A stretch of 64,000 nucleotides of DNA from Chlamydoabsidia padenii (GCA_025330725.1 JAIWND010000006.1:248001-312000); one strand, 5' to 3'. Counted from the stretch's first letter, positions 22,343 through 34,924 are shown. Notes: generated by a model not told the origin, from the sequence alone. Made by a program: numbers and translations.

Positions 22343-23898
22343 ATGGCTATCGGAGTAAGTGGTTTAAACTACAATGTATCCAACGTCTCTATATGAAACC
22401 TTACTAACCTTTATCCTTCTTTTTTTTTTACCTTTCTTTCATAGAACATCAAAACGTACGTAATGAAAACAAGATGACAGCCATCACGATTCATACTCAT
22501 TTTAACACGGCTTTTACATTCCAAATTATAGCTACCCCAACAACTCTCGTGTTGCCAAAGCTCAAATTGCTGTAAGTCGAAAAAACCAAACAGAAAAGTT
22601 GGAGTGTTTCTGTTATGACACGATGCACTGATGTTTTTTATTTTATTTATTCATGTATATAGGCTGCTTACAATGGTTTGACCTTTGACGTTGAAAACTG
22701 TGACATTGCTGCTGTCAAGACTCCTGAATACTTGGCCAAGTTCCCCATGGGCAAGGTCCCTGTCTTTGAAAGCGAAAAGGTGGATTTGTTTGAATCCTCT
22801 GCTATTGCTTACTATGGTACGCCACGACTATTGTAAACCATGTGAAGCCAGCTTGATACTAACCTCCTTCTTTTATTTTATTTTATAGCTGCTATCCAAA
22901 AGGAAGACACCACTCTTTTGGGCTCCACTGCTGTTGAAAAGGCTCTTGTTATGCAATTCATCTTCTTTGCTGAAAACGAAATTTTGGGCAACATTGGTGG
23001 CTGGATCTATCCTCTTTTGGGCTACTTCCCTTACATCAAGCCTAACGTTGATGCTGCTACCGAAAAGACCAAGCGTGCTATGGATGCTTTGAACAAGGTG
23101 TTGGTGAACAAGACTTACCTCGTTGGTGAATCCGTCACTCTTGCTGATATCTCTGTTGCCTGTGCTCTTACTAACGCCTACAGTTTGGTGTTCGACAAGG
23201 CCTTCCGTGACCAATACAAGAACGTCACTCGTTACTACACCACTTTGATCAACAAGGAACACTTCAAGACTTACCTCCCTGAAGCTGGCAAACTCTGTGA
23301 TGTTGCTTTGAAATACGTTGCTCCCAAGAAGGAAAAGAAGGAAACCAAGAAACAAGAAGCTGCCCCCAAGAAGGAAAAGAAGAAGGAAGTCGCTGCTGCT
23401 GATGAAGAAGAAGCTCCCAAGCCTGCTCCCAAGCCCAAGTCCAAGTTGGATCTCTTGCCCCCTTCCAAATTCATCATGGACGAATGGAAGCGTATGTACT
23501 CCAACAACGATGCCGATGTCTCCATGAAATGGTTCTGGGAACACCACGATCCTGAAGGCTACTCTTTGTGGAAGGTGGATTACAAGTACAATGACGAATT
23601 GACCTTGGTCTTCATGTCCAACAACTTGATCGGTGGTTTCTTTGCTCGTTTGGAAATGGCCCGCAAGTATGCCTTTGGTTCTTTGGTCGTCTGTGGTGAA
23701 AACAACAACAACTCCATCTCTGGTTACTTCCTTATCCGTGGTCAAGAAGTGCCCTTCGAAGTCTATGATGCTGCTGACTTTGGCTCTTACAACTTTGTCA
23801 AGATCGAACCTTCTCAATACGAAGAAAAGAAGGATGAAATCTACAAGTACATGGCCTGGGAAGTCGAAGGTTTTGCTGATGGTAAGATCTTCAAGTAA
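22343..23898 (+). CDS. TEF4: translation elongation factor eEF1B gamma
   Basis: Five exons (22343-22354, 22445-22455, 22532-22571, 22663-22816, 22889-23898) give 408 residues. The first two exons are 12 and 11 nt. The N-terminal GST-like half runs YPNNSRVAKAQIA, FPMGKVPVFESEKVDLFESS and ETLADISVACAL-like (here SVTLADISVACALTNAY). A Lys/Ala-rich linker leads to the conserved EF1G domain (LLPPSKFIMDEWKRMYSNND to YKYMAWEVEGFADGKIFK). The subunit scaffolds the eEF1B nucleotide-exchange complex that recharges eEF1A. Codon use is strongly biased, as expected for a highly expressed gene. Confidence 0.97.
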
Positions 23899-24802
23899 AC
23901 TTGTTGATCCGGATCACTCTTGGTTTAGATAGATTTATATGTAGTTAGAACTATCTTTTACCATTATCACTAATAAACGTATTTTAAATATCCTTTGTTT
24001 TATGGTGATGTGGGTAGGTCGTTATTTTGCATGAATGTCGGGATTTGAAAAATAAAAAAAGTCAATGCATACAACGTTCGTCCAATCCATAAGCTTGCTC
24101 TATTCAAGGTATTTGGAATAAAAAGGATCTACTCAATCTTGATCAATACAGGTCTTTAAAACCAGAAGGGGAAAGAGGGAGAACAACAAGTTTTTAGAGA
24201 GAAAGAGATCGGCGATCAAGTCTGACTTACGTACTCTATGTCCAAGACTGATTTATGTGAGTCCAAAATGGTGGCGAAACAAAAAGTGATCGGATAAACG
24301 GTATCTTGTAAATAAAAAACATCAGCGATTACTGATAGTTTATCCTTACTCCTTTATATCATAGGAGCCAAATTCTCCTATTTAGTTCTTTTGTTTTGAC
24401 AGTTGCTTTTGAAAAGAAAAAGAAAGTAATTAGCGGGCTTTAAAAATTGTGATTGTGCATAAATTGTGTAACCAGCTGTTCATATTCAAAAAGGAGTAAA
24501 AGAGGTTGATGCAAGACAATAAGTTCCACGGGATTCTTTTTGTTTTTTGTCTCTAAATGAAGTTTCATCCTGACACAAGCAAGTAGAAAGAAGGGAAAAA
24601 GTTTTTCTTTTATTTTATTATTATACAGGGGATAAAAAGGGGCAAAATGAGGGGCCGGATTTGGATTCATCGGTAAACAACAATACATACTAATTAAATA
24701 AGTAGTTGTCAGAAAGCAAAAAAGAAAAAAAAAAAAAGGTACCACCCCTTTTTCTTTGGAGAGGGGAGAGAATACAAATGAGAACAAAGAGAAAATAAAA
24801 GA
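23899..24802. other. intergenic between convergent genes, with motif
   Basis: An exact motif at 24039-24049 and a variant GCGGGCTTTAAAA at 24433-24445 lie here although no start codon of a recognised gene is near. An undetected small or noncoding transcript is possible. Confidence 0.5.
24039..24049 (-). promoter_or_regulatory. CGGGATTTGAA element without evident gene
   Basis: This is an exact copy 141 bp past the eEF1B-gamma stop. No recognised gene starts within 500 bp. Confidence 0.45.
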
Positions 24803-25330
24803 TCAATCGGTATTGGGAGAAGGTAAAGCATCAAATCGTGATTGAAGAGTCAACAGTTTTGGTACGATGGTTGCATGAAGTTGATCATGGGTCTGACGAT
24901 CCGGAGCTTGATGGAGTAACTGAACAAAAGCCTCGGCACAAGTATCCATGGCTTCTCTTGCACTGGCAACATCACCAGGGTAATACCGAGAACCACGGGA
25001 ATCTTCGGCGTAGGATATTTCATCTACTGCTGTCTGATAGAGTTCATCTAGTCGTTCATATTCTCTTTCGTCTTCTTCGTATAATGGATCGGGACTAGCG
25101 GAGCTGTCAGACTGTGTTGAGGCGCTGGAGCAGCGGCGTTTAAATAAACTCGGAAGACCCAAAAGGAGTTTATCCAGTGTACCGGTGGATGCACTTGACG
25201 AAACTGATTGATCACTACAATGTGAAGGTCGGCGGTAATCTTTATAATGTGTTGAATTGTCGGTTGTGCGTTTGTTGACAAGTTGGTTCCATTTGGATCT
25301 TAAAGAGTATTCTGATGATGATGTTTGCAT
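24803..25330 (-). CDS. orphan 175-residue protein
   Basis: I do not recognise this single-exon protein. The first half is Ser-rich with basic patches (SLRSKWNQLVNKR, GLPSLFKRRCSS). The second half is likely helical and acidic (EEDEREYERLDELYQTAVDE and LHATIVPKLLTLQSRFDAL). No membrane segment or signal peptide. The coherent helical C-terminal half and an exact promoter motif 371 bp upstream support it as a real gene. Confidence 0.65.
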   Translation of the reverse strand: MQTSSSEYSLRSKWNQLVNKRTTDNSTHYKDYRRPSHCSDQSVSSSASTGTLDKLLLGLPSLFKRRCSSASTQSDSSASPDPLYEEDEREYERLDELYQTAVDEISYAEDSRGSRYYPGDVASAREAMDTCAEAFVQLLHQAPDRQTHDQLHATIVPKLLTLQSRFDALPSPNTD

Positions 25331-26695
25331 GATTTATATATGTGTTGTGTTGATAAAAAAAAAGGGGGGAGGGAAAGTAAAGTGGGAAAGAAAAAGAAAA
25401 AGTGAAGAAATAGACAGGTGTATTTATATGCTGATTTTTATCAATGCGGGTAATGATGATGATTACTTTTAGAACTATAATGAATTGATAGAAATGAAAT
25501 AGGAGAAAAGAGGCGCTGTTTGTGCGGGAGTGAAAATGATGATGATTGAAAGGGAGGAACAAAGTTCACCAAGCAAACCCATCTCTTATTATGGATAAAC
25601 CCACTTTTTTTCTTTTGTTTGCTATATGATTATATTCGGTGTTGTTCTTGGATTGAGAAAAGAAGACGAATGTGCATAGTTTGCATGATTTTCGGTCATT
25701 TTCAAATCCCGCTTTTTTTTTGCGTTCGTTCTTTTGATTCAAATTAGAAATCGCCAAATATAGTAGTGGCGAGGAATCACCTTACTGTGTCCCCCTTCCC
25801 CTCTTCCTTTCTCCTATTTCTGTCCTTTGCTCTCTTTACCCCTTCTTTTTGTCAATCTTCGGAAAAGACAAATGATATTTCCTTCTTTTGAAATGCCGCT
25901 CCAAGGTCAAAGTTATGAAACATTCGTGCTTACTATTAGGTTTATGCAAAAAAGTAAAAGTTCATTCATCCTAGATCTACCGTCGTCACTTTTACTTTTC
26001 ATTATTCTCATTCTTCTCACTAAAAAAGGTTTTATTTTTAGTAATGTTTTCTTTTTACACTCCAAAGTACTTCTCCTTGCATTGTCTTTCTTTGAAGATT
26101 TGGTTATGCTCGATGTCATAGCTATAATATTATTATCTTTATATTTTGATATAGTATGATACTGTACACATCTTTCATGCAAACGGGCAAGCTGAGTTAT
26201 AATTTTTAACACCCGTTTTTGTACATTTTCTTTTTGACATGAGTTGTGGTGCAGATCTTTTTTTTTTTTTTTTTTTTTTTTTTTCCATCACCGTAAAGTA
26301 CTCTGGTTTTTGCTGATAGATTATCTAATGATTATTCCAGCCTACACTAAACACACCCACACACACACTCACGCACAGATCCAAGTATAATGATGCAGAT
26401 AGTCTAGCAAAACACTGTCAAGCCTCAACCCAAAGCAACAACCATCATGATATAAGTGGCAAAGAGTCCATTGACATTAATATACTGTACATTGCTTTAT
26501 TTCAAATAGGAGAGGAGTAAGGATATATAGGGGAGAGGAGAAAGGGGGTATCCTAATTGATGATGACCACCCTAAGATTCAATAAGACTAAAAATAAACA
26601 ATTTAACAATATAAATATGTATATATGTGATATCTAGATCTATAATGCTACAAATAAGGGAGAGAGGGAGGAAGGGAAGGGGGAGTGATCCTATA
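25331..26695. other. intergenic, no gene seen
   Basis: Promoter side of the orphan gene (motif 25701-25711), a T-run near 26260-26284 and a CA-rich tract near 26350. Open frames present show no domain. Confidence 0.5.
25701..25711 (+). promoter_or_regulatory. TTCAAATCCCG element
   Basis: This is an exact copy followed by C, 371 bp upstream of the orphan gene at 25330. Confidence 0.55.
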
Positions 26696-28690
26696 CTAAT
26701 CCAAATAAAGGAGGCCGAGCAAAAGAGTCAAGGTAAGCCCCGAGAAGTATACGTTAGGATAGAGTACCGCTCCACCATCGCCACTAGCCACCGAGGTTTC
26801 TGTTACTGTTGATTGTACGGGGCCATTATCATTGATATCATCACAAGAAGAGCGAAATTTGGGAGTTTGTTCCCCCATTGCGAGATAACTTGTGTTGGTC
26901 AAAGCGGTGGAATAGCCCATGGAATCGAGAATACGTAGGATACCAGGGCCGATCGGTGATTCATATGTCTTGGTGATAATGCTATTGTTGTGAGTCGTAA
27001 CATTGTAATAGATCACGGGAATAGTTTGATACATTTCTTGAGTGATGTCTTCCAAACTTTGCCCCGTGATAAACCGCTGAGTCATCAAAAAGTCCACCGT
27101 CTTGTTGTATGCATCGTCCACATGTGAAATGGCTGCCCCTGGTCTACTGTTGCTTTGGTCAAATTGCTCGAGTTGTGTATCCAGCACGGTTGCCCCTGTG
27201 AGCAAAGTCATGTTGGAATAAGTTTGGCGCAAGTATGAGTTGGTGAGAAAGGAGCTGTTCTGGACGGCTGGTGTAGTAAAATTGAAGAAAAGGGTGCCCG
27301 GTTCCGACATGGCGTTCCAAAGGTTGACTGCACCCACAGACTGATCCCAGTTGTGGAAGGAGGAGACAAAGTTGAGAATAAAAGAGTCAGTGTCTTGCTT
27401 GCAAAAGTTCTGCATACTGAATCCCAAACTGGAAAGATTGGTTGCTGATTGGTCTGTCGAGCTGTCGTAACTGATGAGATACTTGTCAAAGATCATTGTC
27501 GATTGGAAACCAGTGATGAAGGTAGGTCCATAGTTATCGCCCACAAACCAATACATACCAGGTGTGACTATCTTGAGTTCATCATCGTCCATCACGTTTT
27601 CCACCAATTGTCGAAAAGGAGAAGAGGATGACCAAAAGTAGGCTGCCCATGAGCTGAGGAAGCCAAGACCATGAAGCAATTCGTGTAAAAAGATATATCG
27701 AAAGTCCACTTGTTCTTGTTCGATACTGGTATTGTTGTAAGATGTATCGTTCTAGATCATAAAAAAAAAAAGTATTAGTCTAATTCCCCGGTTGTTTCAT
27801 ATATACATATTATAGTACTTACCACAAACCAAAATCGACCAGTAGGAGGTACACCAGTGCCATTCCAACCCAATGAGGCCGCTTTTTCATAGTTCACACT
27901 TTGCATATAAGCATCATGATTTAGTTCTATTGTTACATCGCTTGCTGACCAAACGGAGCTTGTGTTGAAGGAGTGCACATATTGTTTTGCTAGAGCTTGA
28001 GGGTAGACATGGTTCAAGTCGGGTCCTTCGTCGAAGGGTAATATAAACTAACGAGAGAAGGTACAGAGTGAGTCAGCGGGAGGAGATTTAGTATATCTTT
28101 ACTTACTTGTGATGAAGGAGTACCAAACCCAAAGCTACCATTAGAGCACCCTGATGTGCAAAAGCTGTAATAACTAATTTGGATACTGAAAAAGAGAAAG
28201 AGAGAGATTAGTTAGTACAACCGAGATTAGTTCCTTAATGTGTATTAAAAACTTACTTTATATTTGTCTTAATATCAACCACCTTGACGAATTCCGAAAT
28301 AGCTTGTTTTATGCCGTTTTCTACTTTGGTGCAAAAAGGATCGTCAACTTTGCAGCTTAGCTGATAAGCGATCGTGGGAGTGGCTGTTCGATTCACCACA
28401 GACTGATTGTAGTGGAAAGGTGTAGCAGGTTTCAAAGGTACCAAAGGTGTCTGTGTCGCATTCTTATTGCTCGTATTGTTAGTTTTAGTAGAATTGGCAA
28501 TTTGTGTTGGAGTAGATAATCTGGTGGTAGTACTGGTCGTCGTTGTGGTTGTTCCATCAGTAGATTCTGAAGGTCGAAGAAGATGAGTGGGTGTAGCGTT
28601 GTTATCGTCTATCGCATTTATAGTGGTTTGTAGTATGAGTATAGATAAAAGAAGTACCAGCAAATGTAGATGGTAAAGAGATCGCTTCAT
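26696..28690 (-). CDS. secreted zinc metalloprotease-like, probable GPI anchor
   Basis: Four exons (28690-28257, 28185-28107, 28047-27823, 27751-26696) give 597 residues. There is a signal peptide (LHLLVLLLSILILQTTINA), then a Thr/Asn-rich region with many N-glycosylation sites. The zincin motif HELLHGLGFLSSW (HExxHxxG plus downstream residues) follows DFRYIF; a third zinc ligand is not certain. The C-terminus ends with a hydrophobic tail (SGLTLTLLLGLLYLD) preceded by small residues, as in GPI-anchored proteins. It is likely a cell-surface or secreted endopeptidase acting on wall or external proteins. The substrate is unknown. A motif variant TTCACATCCCGC is 107 bp upstream. Confidence 0.85.
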
Positions 28691-28733
28691 GAGAGAGACA
28701 ACATTAAAAAGTTAAAAAGTGGAATAAGAGAGC

Positions 28734-28768
<35 letters not shown>

Positions 28769-29260
28769 CAAGCCCATAGAAAAAGTAAAATCAAAATTCA
28801 CATCCCGCTTCAAACTGTCCAATGACATCAAAGACTGGTAACTTTTATCCATTCTTTACTAGGAGAAAAGAGGAACAGAGAATGACTGATCAAGTTCAAC
28901 TCATTCCAAATCGAAAGATCATAAAAAAAAAGTCTCAGAAGTCTTAAGCTTTTACTCTCCACTTTAAGATTCTTTGCTTTTGACCTGAAAACTTTTTTTG
29001 TTTGGTATGGTCCAATTAAATCTCCGAACATGCATTATTCTCACTTTTACTCTTCTGCAAGTTCAAGTGAAATGCTATGAAATGGGTATAAATGAAAAAA
29101 AAAAAAGCGGGATATACTGATCGCTTGTTTTCTTTTTTTTTTTCTTCCGTTATCTCTTTCCCTTTCTTTCCTTTTCATTCCATCATATTCAACCACCATT
29201 GAACACAGACTGTCTCTCCACTTTTTATTGGCATTGGGATCCCTTTATTAATCAGATACC
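28691..29260. other. divergent promoter region
   Basis: A-run at 28736-28765, motif variants at 28797-28808 and near 29107 (GCGGGATAT). No gene seen. Confidence 0.5.
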
Positions 29261-30193
29261 ATGATTAGGAACCGATCACTCTCAACAACATCTCTTTTAA
29301 CATCTTCGTCATGGTACTCTTCAATCAGTCTGTGTCACCTCGATTCGTTTTTTCAAAACCCGCCCTGGACCTTTATGAAAGAAAGCCTTTATGAATGCTG
29401 GATGTGTTTCTATGGACCTGTATTTTGGATAATGTATATGTTTGCTTGTACTTATGAACTACATAAAACTCAGCAACAGTCATTGGTTGATGACATGACT
29501 TTTACAACCAGTGAAAATGATGTTCATGATGGTCGGTCATTAAATACAAATCCCAGTAGCCGCCAATCCATTTTCAACTCCGCCATTAATGCAAAAACAC
29601 ATCTTCCGAATGATGATTTACGATCCATCCGATCCAGCAAATCATTTCGACGTACCCTCAAGATCCATCTGAGAACTATTCGGCAAAAACAGCAATCATT
29701 GAATGATGTAATGAGAAGATCGCTACTAAGACGAGCAAGCAAGATATCCTTGGTACCACTTTATGACTCGGATCGTCGTTCGATAGCTGGTATCAAACCA
29801 TCGACCTCTTTACCAACACCTAATTTATCAGACTCACCACCACCCCCTACATCGGCGTCCTCACCATTCTTGCTTTCATCATCATCCCCTACTGTTCATC
29901 GATCACAATACGGTAACAAGATGAAGTACATGTATCCATTGACCCTAGATCGTCGAGTGTCGCTATCAGATTCACTTTTGAAATCAATTAGCATGAAAAG
30001 AAAACGGACACCATTACCAAATTCAGGGGTTAATAGTAAACATTACAAGAACAATGATATTCCAATGGATGATGTTCATAAAGAAGTGGACTCCTTGTCT
30101 TTATCACGCCTGTCGTCTTTGTCTACATCACCTCTTCCCAAACCGTCTTGTCGAAGGAAAACTGCCCCTGAAATTTTCCGAAATAATGCGTGA
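29261..30193 (+). CDS. orphan Ser-rich basic protein with membrane segment
   Basis: I do not recognise this single-exon, 310-residue protein. Residues 35-70 are hydrophobic and aromatic (CWMCFYGPVFWIMYMFACTY), likely one membrane segment. The rest is Ser/Arg/Lys rich with RRSLLRRASK, RSIRSSKSFRRTLK and similar basic clusters that look like kinase target sites. The C-terminal region is low complexity. A membrane-anchored regulatory protein is plausible but not shown. Confidence 0.6.
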   Translation: MIRNRSLSTTSLLTSSSWYSSISLCHLDSFFQNPPWTFMKESLYECWMCFYGPVFWIMYMFACTYELHKTQQQSLVDDMTFTTSENDVHDGRSLNTNPSSRQSIFNSAINAKTHLPNDDLRSIRSSKSFRRTLKIHLRTIRQKQQSLNDVMRRSLLRRASKISLVPLYDSDRRSIAGIKPSTSLPTPNLSDSPPPPTSASSPFLLSSSSPTVHRSQYGNKMKYMYPLTLDRRVSLSDSLLKSISMKRKRTPLPNSGVNSKHYKNNDIPMDDVHKEVDSLSLSRLSSLSTSPLPKPSCRRKTAPEIFRNNA

Positions 30194-30458
30194 TTGGACC
30201 CTGACCTATTTTTAGAAGGAGGGGTTTGACAGGTCCATTATTTGATCTACTTGCTTCATTTAATCTTCCATATTCTTTTGCTATGATATGCTTTCCTCTT
30301 TGTTATACATATCATACATGGCCAATAAAACGTAAATGATCAAATCATCATAACATAATGAGGGTTTGGCACCTTTATGCTGATGTTGTTTGTATAAAAG
30401 AAATGGTAATGCCAGCTAAATAAATAGCAACTCTTTAATCCATATTAAAATCTAACAA

Positions 30459-31303
30459 ATGAAGTTTAAAATATATTATTTGCTATTAATTTTTGTATTG
30501 GCAACAATATCATCATCATTGAGTGCGCCCGAAAACAATCAGGGCAGAATCAATGCACAATTGAAACCCCGCTCTTTAGGACAGCCAGAACCAGCCATTG
30601 ATGGTAATCTCCCCGGTGCTTTGGTACGACTACCATTAGAAAGAGGCATGACTGCAAGTGCTCTTTTTACACAACATGATATGCTAACAACTGTAGTGAT
30701 TTACTTTGACCCTTACAATGATCCGTATTGGACTGGGGAGCAAGAAATCTGCTTGAGCTGGGTGATGGGCCTTCCTTTGATCAACTCGACCGACCATGAA
30801 TGCAATTTTGATCCATCCAACAAATGCATCAGCTCATTACCATTAGATCCATGTCAGCAAACTATTCGAGCCCCTTCAAGTGATTGTGACAAACAACTTG
30901 AATTAGTCTCAGGTACCATTTTCATATGATGATGCTGGCGGGGTTTGAACGTTTTGCTAACATATGCTTTTTTTTTTCTCCCTCTTTCCCCACAGGATTT
31001 GCAAGGATCAACTCTTACTATCCAACAGTAACCCCTATTTCTCAATTCAATACAACAGTTAGCTTGATGGAATATTGGGCAGATCGATCTATCATGATGG
31101 CTTATTCTAGCAAGAAAAAAGGTACAGCTGTCAATCAAAGACTTCTTACTTGTGGTAACCCTCGATTAGGTCATGGTGGCATATCGGATTTTCATTTTAA
31201 TGATGAGGAACCCCAAGTCAGTCGTGGTGCCAATCTTCAATTCTCACTTACTCGGCCTTTGAATCTTGTTAACGCTTTGTTCATCCCACTCCTCCTATTA
31301 TAG
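30459..31303 (+). CDS. secreted Cys-containing surface protein, orphan
   Basis: Two exons (30459-30912, 30996-31303) give 253 residues. There is a signal peptide (YYLLLIFVLATISSSLSA), a middle region with paired Cys (CNFDPSNKC, DPCQQTI, SDCDK) and a short hydrophobic C-terminus (LVNALFIPLLLL) compatible with a GPI signal. No known domain is recognised. The splice (G|GTACC donor, CCACAG acceptor) keeps phase. Likely wall or surface associated. Confidence 0.75.
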
Positions 31304-31559
31304 TCATCTTCCCTCACACTTCTACCCCACTTGTCTTTATAGACTAAATCTCTTTTTCTATGTGAGAGCTTGATAGACACTTTTATAAATAAAAACTTGT
31401 GGTCGTTTCCCAAACTGGAAAATTGAGTACAACAAAACTCAGCTAAATTTCTTTCCCCCTCTCTTTTTTTCATTTCTCTACTTTTTCTTTTTACTCTCCC
31501 TTCACACTCCTTTCCTTTTTGATTTACAATCAACTCTTTGTCTATACTTGATTTGTTTT
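31304..31559. other. short intergenic region
   Basis: Pyrimidine-rich sequence just before the EFR3 start. No gene seen. Confidence 0.5.
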
Positions 31560-34500
31560 ATGCACTTGTAATTATAAAAGAAAACAACACACAAACAGGT
31601 AAACCTTGACTAATTATACTCACTCTTACCTTTTTTTTTATTTTAATTAGATACGTTAAACACGCCACACTTATTAACAACTGCTACCCTGAAAAGGAAG
31701 GGGAAGGTGGATCCCGCTCATCTGAACTTAGTTATCTTACTTTTTATGCTAGTTCTCGACCTGTCAAGTTAACCAAGGTGGGCTCATTTATTGAAAAGAA
31801 GGTGGAACGTGATGTGGCCAGGGGAAGGAAACAGTAAGCACTAAAACAGGTTGGGGTGAATTGTTTAACTACTTACTATCATTACTTTTTTACGTACTCT
31901 ACATAGACACACTATCGTCTCTCTTGAAATTCTACGATCCCTTATTCAAGCCTGTCACCGTGATCTCAACTTGTTTTCCAAGTATATTGTTAAAATCTTG
32001 TCCATGATTCTTGACACCAAGGATAAAGATATTCAACTAATCGACTTGGCTTGTGAAACGGTAAACTGATATAATATACTTGATGAATGGACAACTATTA
32101 AAACTTTTACTTATCTCCCTCTCTCTCTCTCTCTAGTTTGTGGTCTTTTGTAGTTACCATGACGGTACTACTTTGGGTGTGGACCCGGAACTAACTGCTG
32201 ACTATGAATCCCTTATGAAGAAGTTTACTGAATTCTGTTCATTCAAGAATAACGACGACACTCTAACTGCACAGTAAGTATTTGATTCTATTCTGGTATG
32301 TACTCATATAGATACTAATCACATTAATGCTTTTTTCTTTTTTTCTTTTTTAGAATGGAATATATTGGACATCGTGCGTTACAAGCGTCCGTGACCTCTC
32401 CTGCCCTACAAGCTTCCAACTACAAGATCCAACTTGGTATCATCATGCCCCCTACTATTGTTGCTCTCGCCAAATCCAAGCAGCCTGTAAACGAAATAGC
32501 TAAAAGGTAATGAAGGGAATATGGGGATATTATGGGTAGTAGAAAACAATGGCTGATTCTTTGTTTTGATATCTCACAGTAAAAGATGTCCTGATCTTAA
32601 ACAATCTGTATTGAATCAAGATTTGGTGGGTGAAAACATGGCTACTCTTTTTGCTGCTCAGACAACATCACTTTTGTTTGGAAAGGCTAACGGTGCAGGT
32701 ATTCGCCTTGCTCTTGGTCCCTTGTTTAGGTATATGTTTGTGTGTGTGATATAAACCCAAGGATGCTTTATATTAAACTGCTTTTTAATATCATTAGTTA
32801 TATGGATGCGAAACAAAAGTGGTGGCCTCCTCATTTTGCTGTATCATCTTCAGAACTGGTATTGGAATCTATGCAGGTAAATACTTGTATATATACGTAT
32901 CATCTTCTTGTTCACTCACTTATATATACTCCTTTCTTTTTAGCCACAATATCGATATCTTTTGGTATCCGAAATCCTTCAACAATTGGAAAACACCAAA
33001 TCCAAGGAAATCAATGGCAAGGAAGCATCTTTGGTATCGATATTAGACACAGTACTCAATTCAAATCTGCCTTTGGTGGGAATCTCCGTGTTGGAAGTGC
33101 TTAACTCCCTTTTTGGCTACTTGATCAAATCTCTACAGGGTGGTCGTGAATTCAGGGAACAAAAACCTCGGGAATCAGAAGGTGAACAAGCTACATTTGA
33201 ATACGCTATTCATCAAGGATTGGCACACAGTATTGCTGGCCTTACATCTCATACCTACTATCAAAATCAATTGGACGACATCACTGGTTACATCTTGGCT
33301 AAATTGCGGGTGGGTACTACTCTGGAACAAGTGGAAGGCCTACCTCTGGTTCGCTATCGTCATGTGGCCCTAAAATGTTTGGATCTTATTGCAGGAGCCG
33401 ACAAGAACTCTTCTACAGATGATGATGATAATGATGATGCTTCTTCTGATTCATCAACATCGAATCATGATTCTGATAACCTCACCTCTTCCTCTTCTGA
33501 TGCTACTATCTCTGTGGAAACTTGGGTGCCTGCTTTTGGTTTATTGGTGGATCCTGAAGCTAGTAAGTAGAAAAAAAAAAAAAGGGGGGGGGGAACATGG
33601 TTAGGCATGGGTGTATCACTCAACTCCATTATTTGACAAATGATATAGAAACTCGAGTTGATTTTGCTATGACTCTGGTACGATACCTCGATGCCACCGC
33701 TGAAGATGACTTGAATATCGAGTAAGTTTAACCCAAATGAAATAACTTTAACCTCTTGCAACTCACACACTTTTTTTTTTATTATGTGTGTTATTCTCAC
33801 AATAGCTCCTTCCCAAAACATACATTGAATCAACATGGTGAAGTGATGTTTATCAACAGCTTGCAGCAAAACATCGCACAATGGGTAACTTTGGATGACT
33901 TTAACGTACAAGACACACAAGCTCTCTACTGCTTACTATGCTCATTAACACGACGATTCGGGGCGGACGGAACGATTAAAAGCATGCCATTGGTATTCCA
34001 ACTTCAAGCACTGGTCAAACAAGGAGATGTTGTACAAACAGCAAGACAGCGGGCCTTGTCAGCAGTGGTTATAGAATATCTCGATATGGTGGGCCAATTC
34101 TATCACGTGGATCGACTCGTACACTATGTGAATCAGGTGCGAACAGAACGAATTGAAAACAAGCAATACTCATCTATGGCCCTGACAAATCCTCCTGATA
34201 CTAAAGCTGCCATCCAGTCCTTTGACAATCTGGAACCTGAAAATACGAACTCGGTTGATGTCTTTTTGGATCGTCATGTGGTGGTGGAAATTTTATCCAA
34301 GGATGCTCCTTTACGGGATGAAGAAGATACTCATGGTCTAGATCTTGAAAGCAAACTATATGTTGAATGGGGCTCTGAAGCTTTTGGTAAATGAAAAAAA
34401 AAAAAAGGACATGCAAATAAACAAACAAACAGGCATAGGATGTGTGTGATTACTAACTATTACTTCTTCATTTATGTACATTGACCAGTCAACCAAGAAA

Positions 34501-34924
34501 GATCCTTCCGAATTCGCACTTCTCGTAACTTGAATGATGTGAAACCCAGACTGGCTACTCCTTGGATGAGTACTGATTTTACTGTAAGTAATAATAATAT
34601 CCCCCTACTCTCTTCAATAGGAAAAGGAATACTTATCCAGCTATTTTTTTTTTTGACGGCGCTTTCTTCATATAGCAAACGCATACAGACAGGAAACAGA
34701 CGATTAAAGTGGAAAACCTCAAGGAAGCATTGACAGCAACAAACTCGGGCAACGACGAAAACGAGACAACTGGTGGTGTGGATGGTTTACATATCTTGAC
34801 ATCAAGCAGCCTTGCCAAGCGTACTATGGATCCTCGTACCGATGTAACCTCTCTTCTATCTGGTCTTAATGTGGGTGGTCTTACACCATCTTCTTCTCTA
34901 GTTAATCCCCCTTACAAATCATAG
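31560..34924 (+). CDS. EFR3: EFR3-type PI4-kinase plasma-membrane scaffold
   Basis: Twelve exons give 819 residues: 31560-31567, 31651-31833, 31917-32060, 32147-32273, 32354-32506, 32580-32729, 32798-32875, 32944-33562, 33649-33721, 33806-34386, 34489-34583 and 34676-34924. The first exon is 8 nt, giving MHL before YVKHATLINNCYP. The N-terminal pattern (KHATLINNCYP, SYLTFYASSRPVKLTKVGSF, ILRSLIQACHRDLNLFSKYI) is that of EFR3, whose alpha-helical repeats bind the membrane and, with YPP1/TTC7, recruit the PI 4-kinase Stt4/PI4KA. The basic N-terminus probably touches anionic lipid. An acidic Ser-rich insert lies near residues 430-480. The tiny start exon is my inference from splice phase; all other junctions are in frame. 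Confidence 0.9.

Noticed and set aside
22873..23817. Long open frame opposite eEF1B-gamma
   Set aside because: It is a mirror of a strongly codon-biased gene whose sense frame is unmistakable.
24440..24787. 115-codon minus-strand frame rich in Phe and Leu
   Set aside because: Pyrimidine-tract driven and located in the 3' flank of the orphan gene.
25827..26159. 110-codon hydrophobic open frame
   Set aside because: AT-rich composition explains it; no domain, no promoter element and no neighbouring exon.
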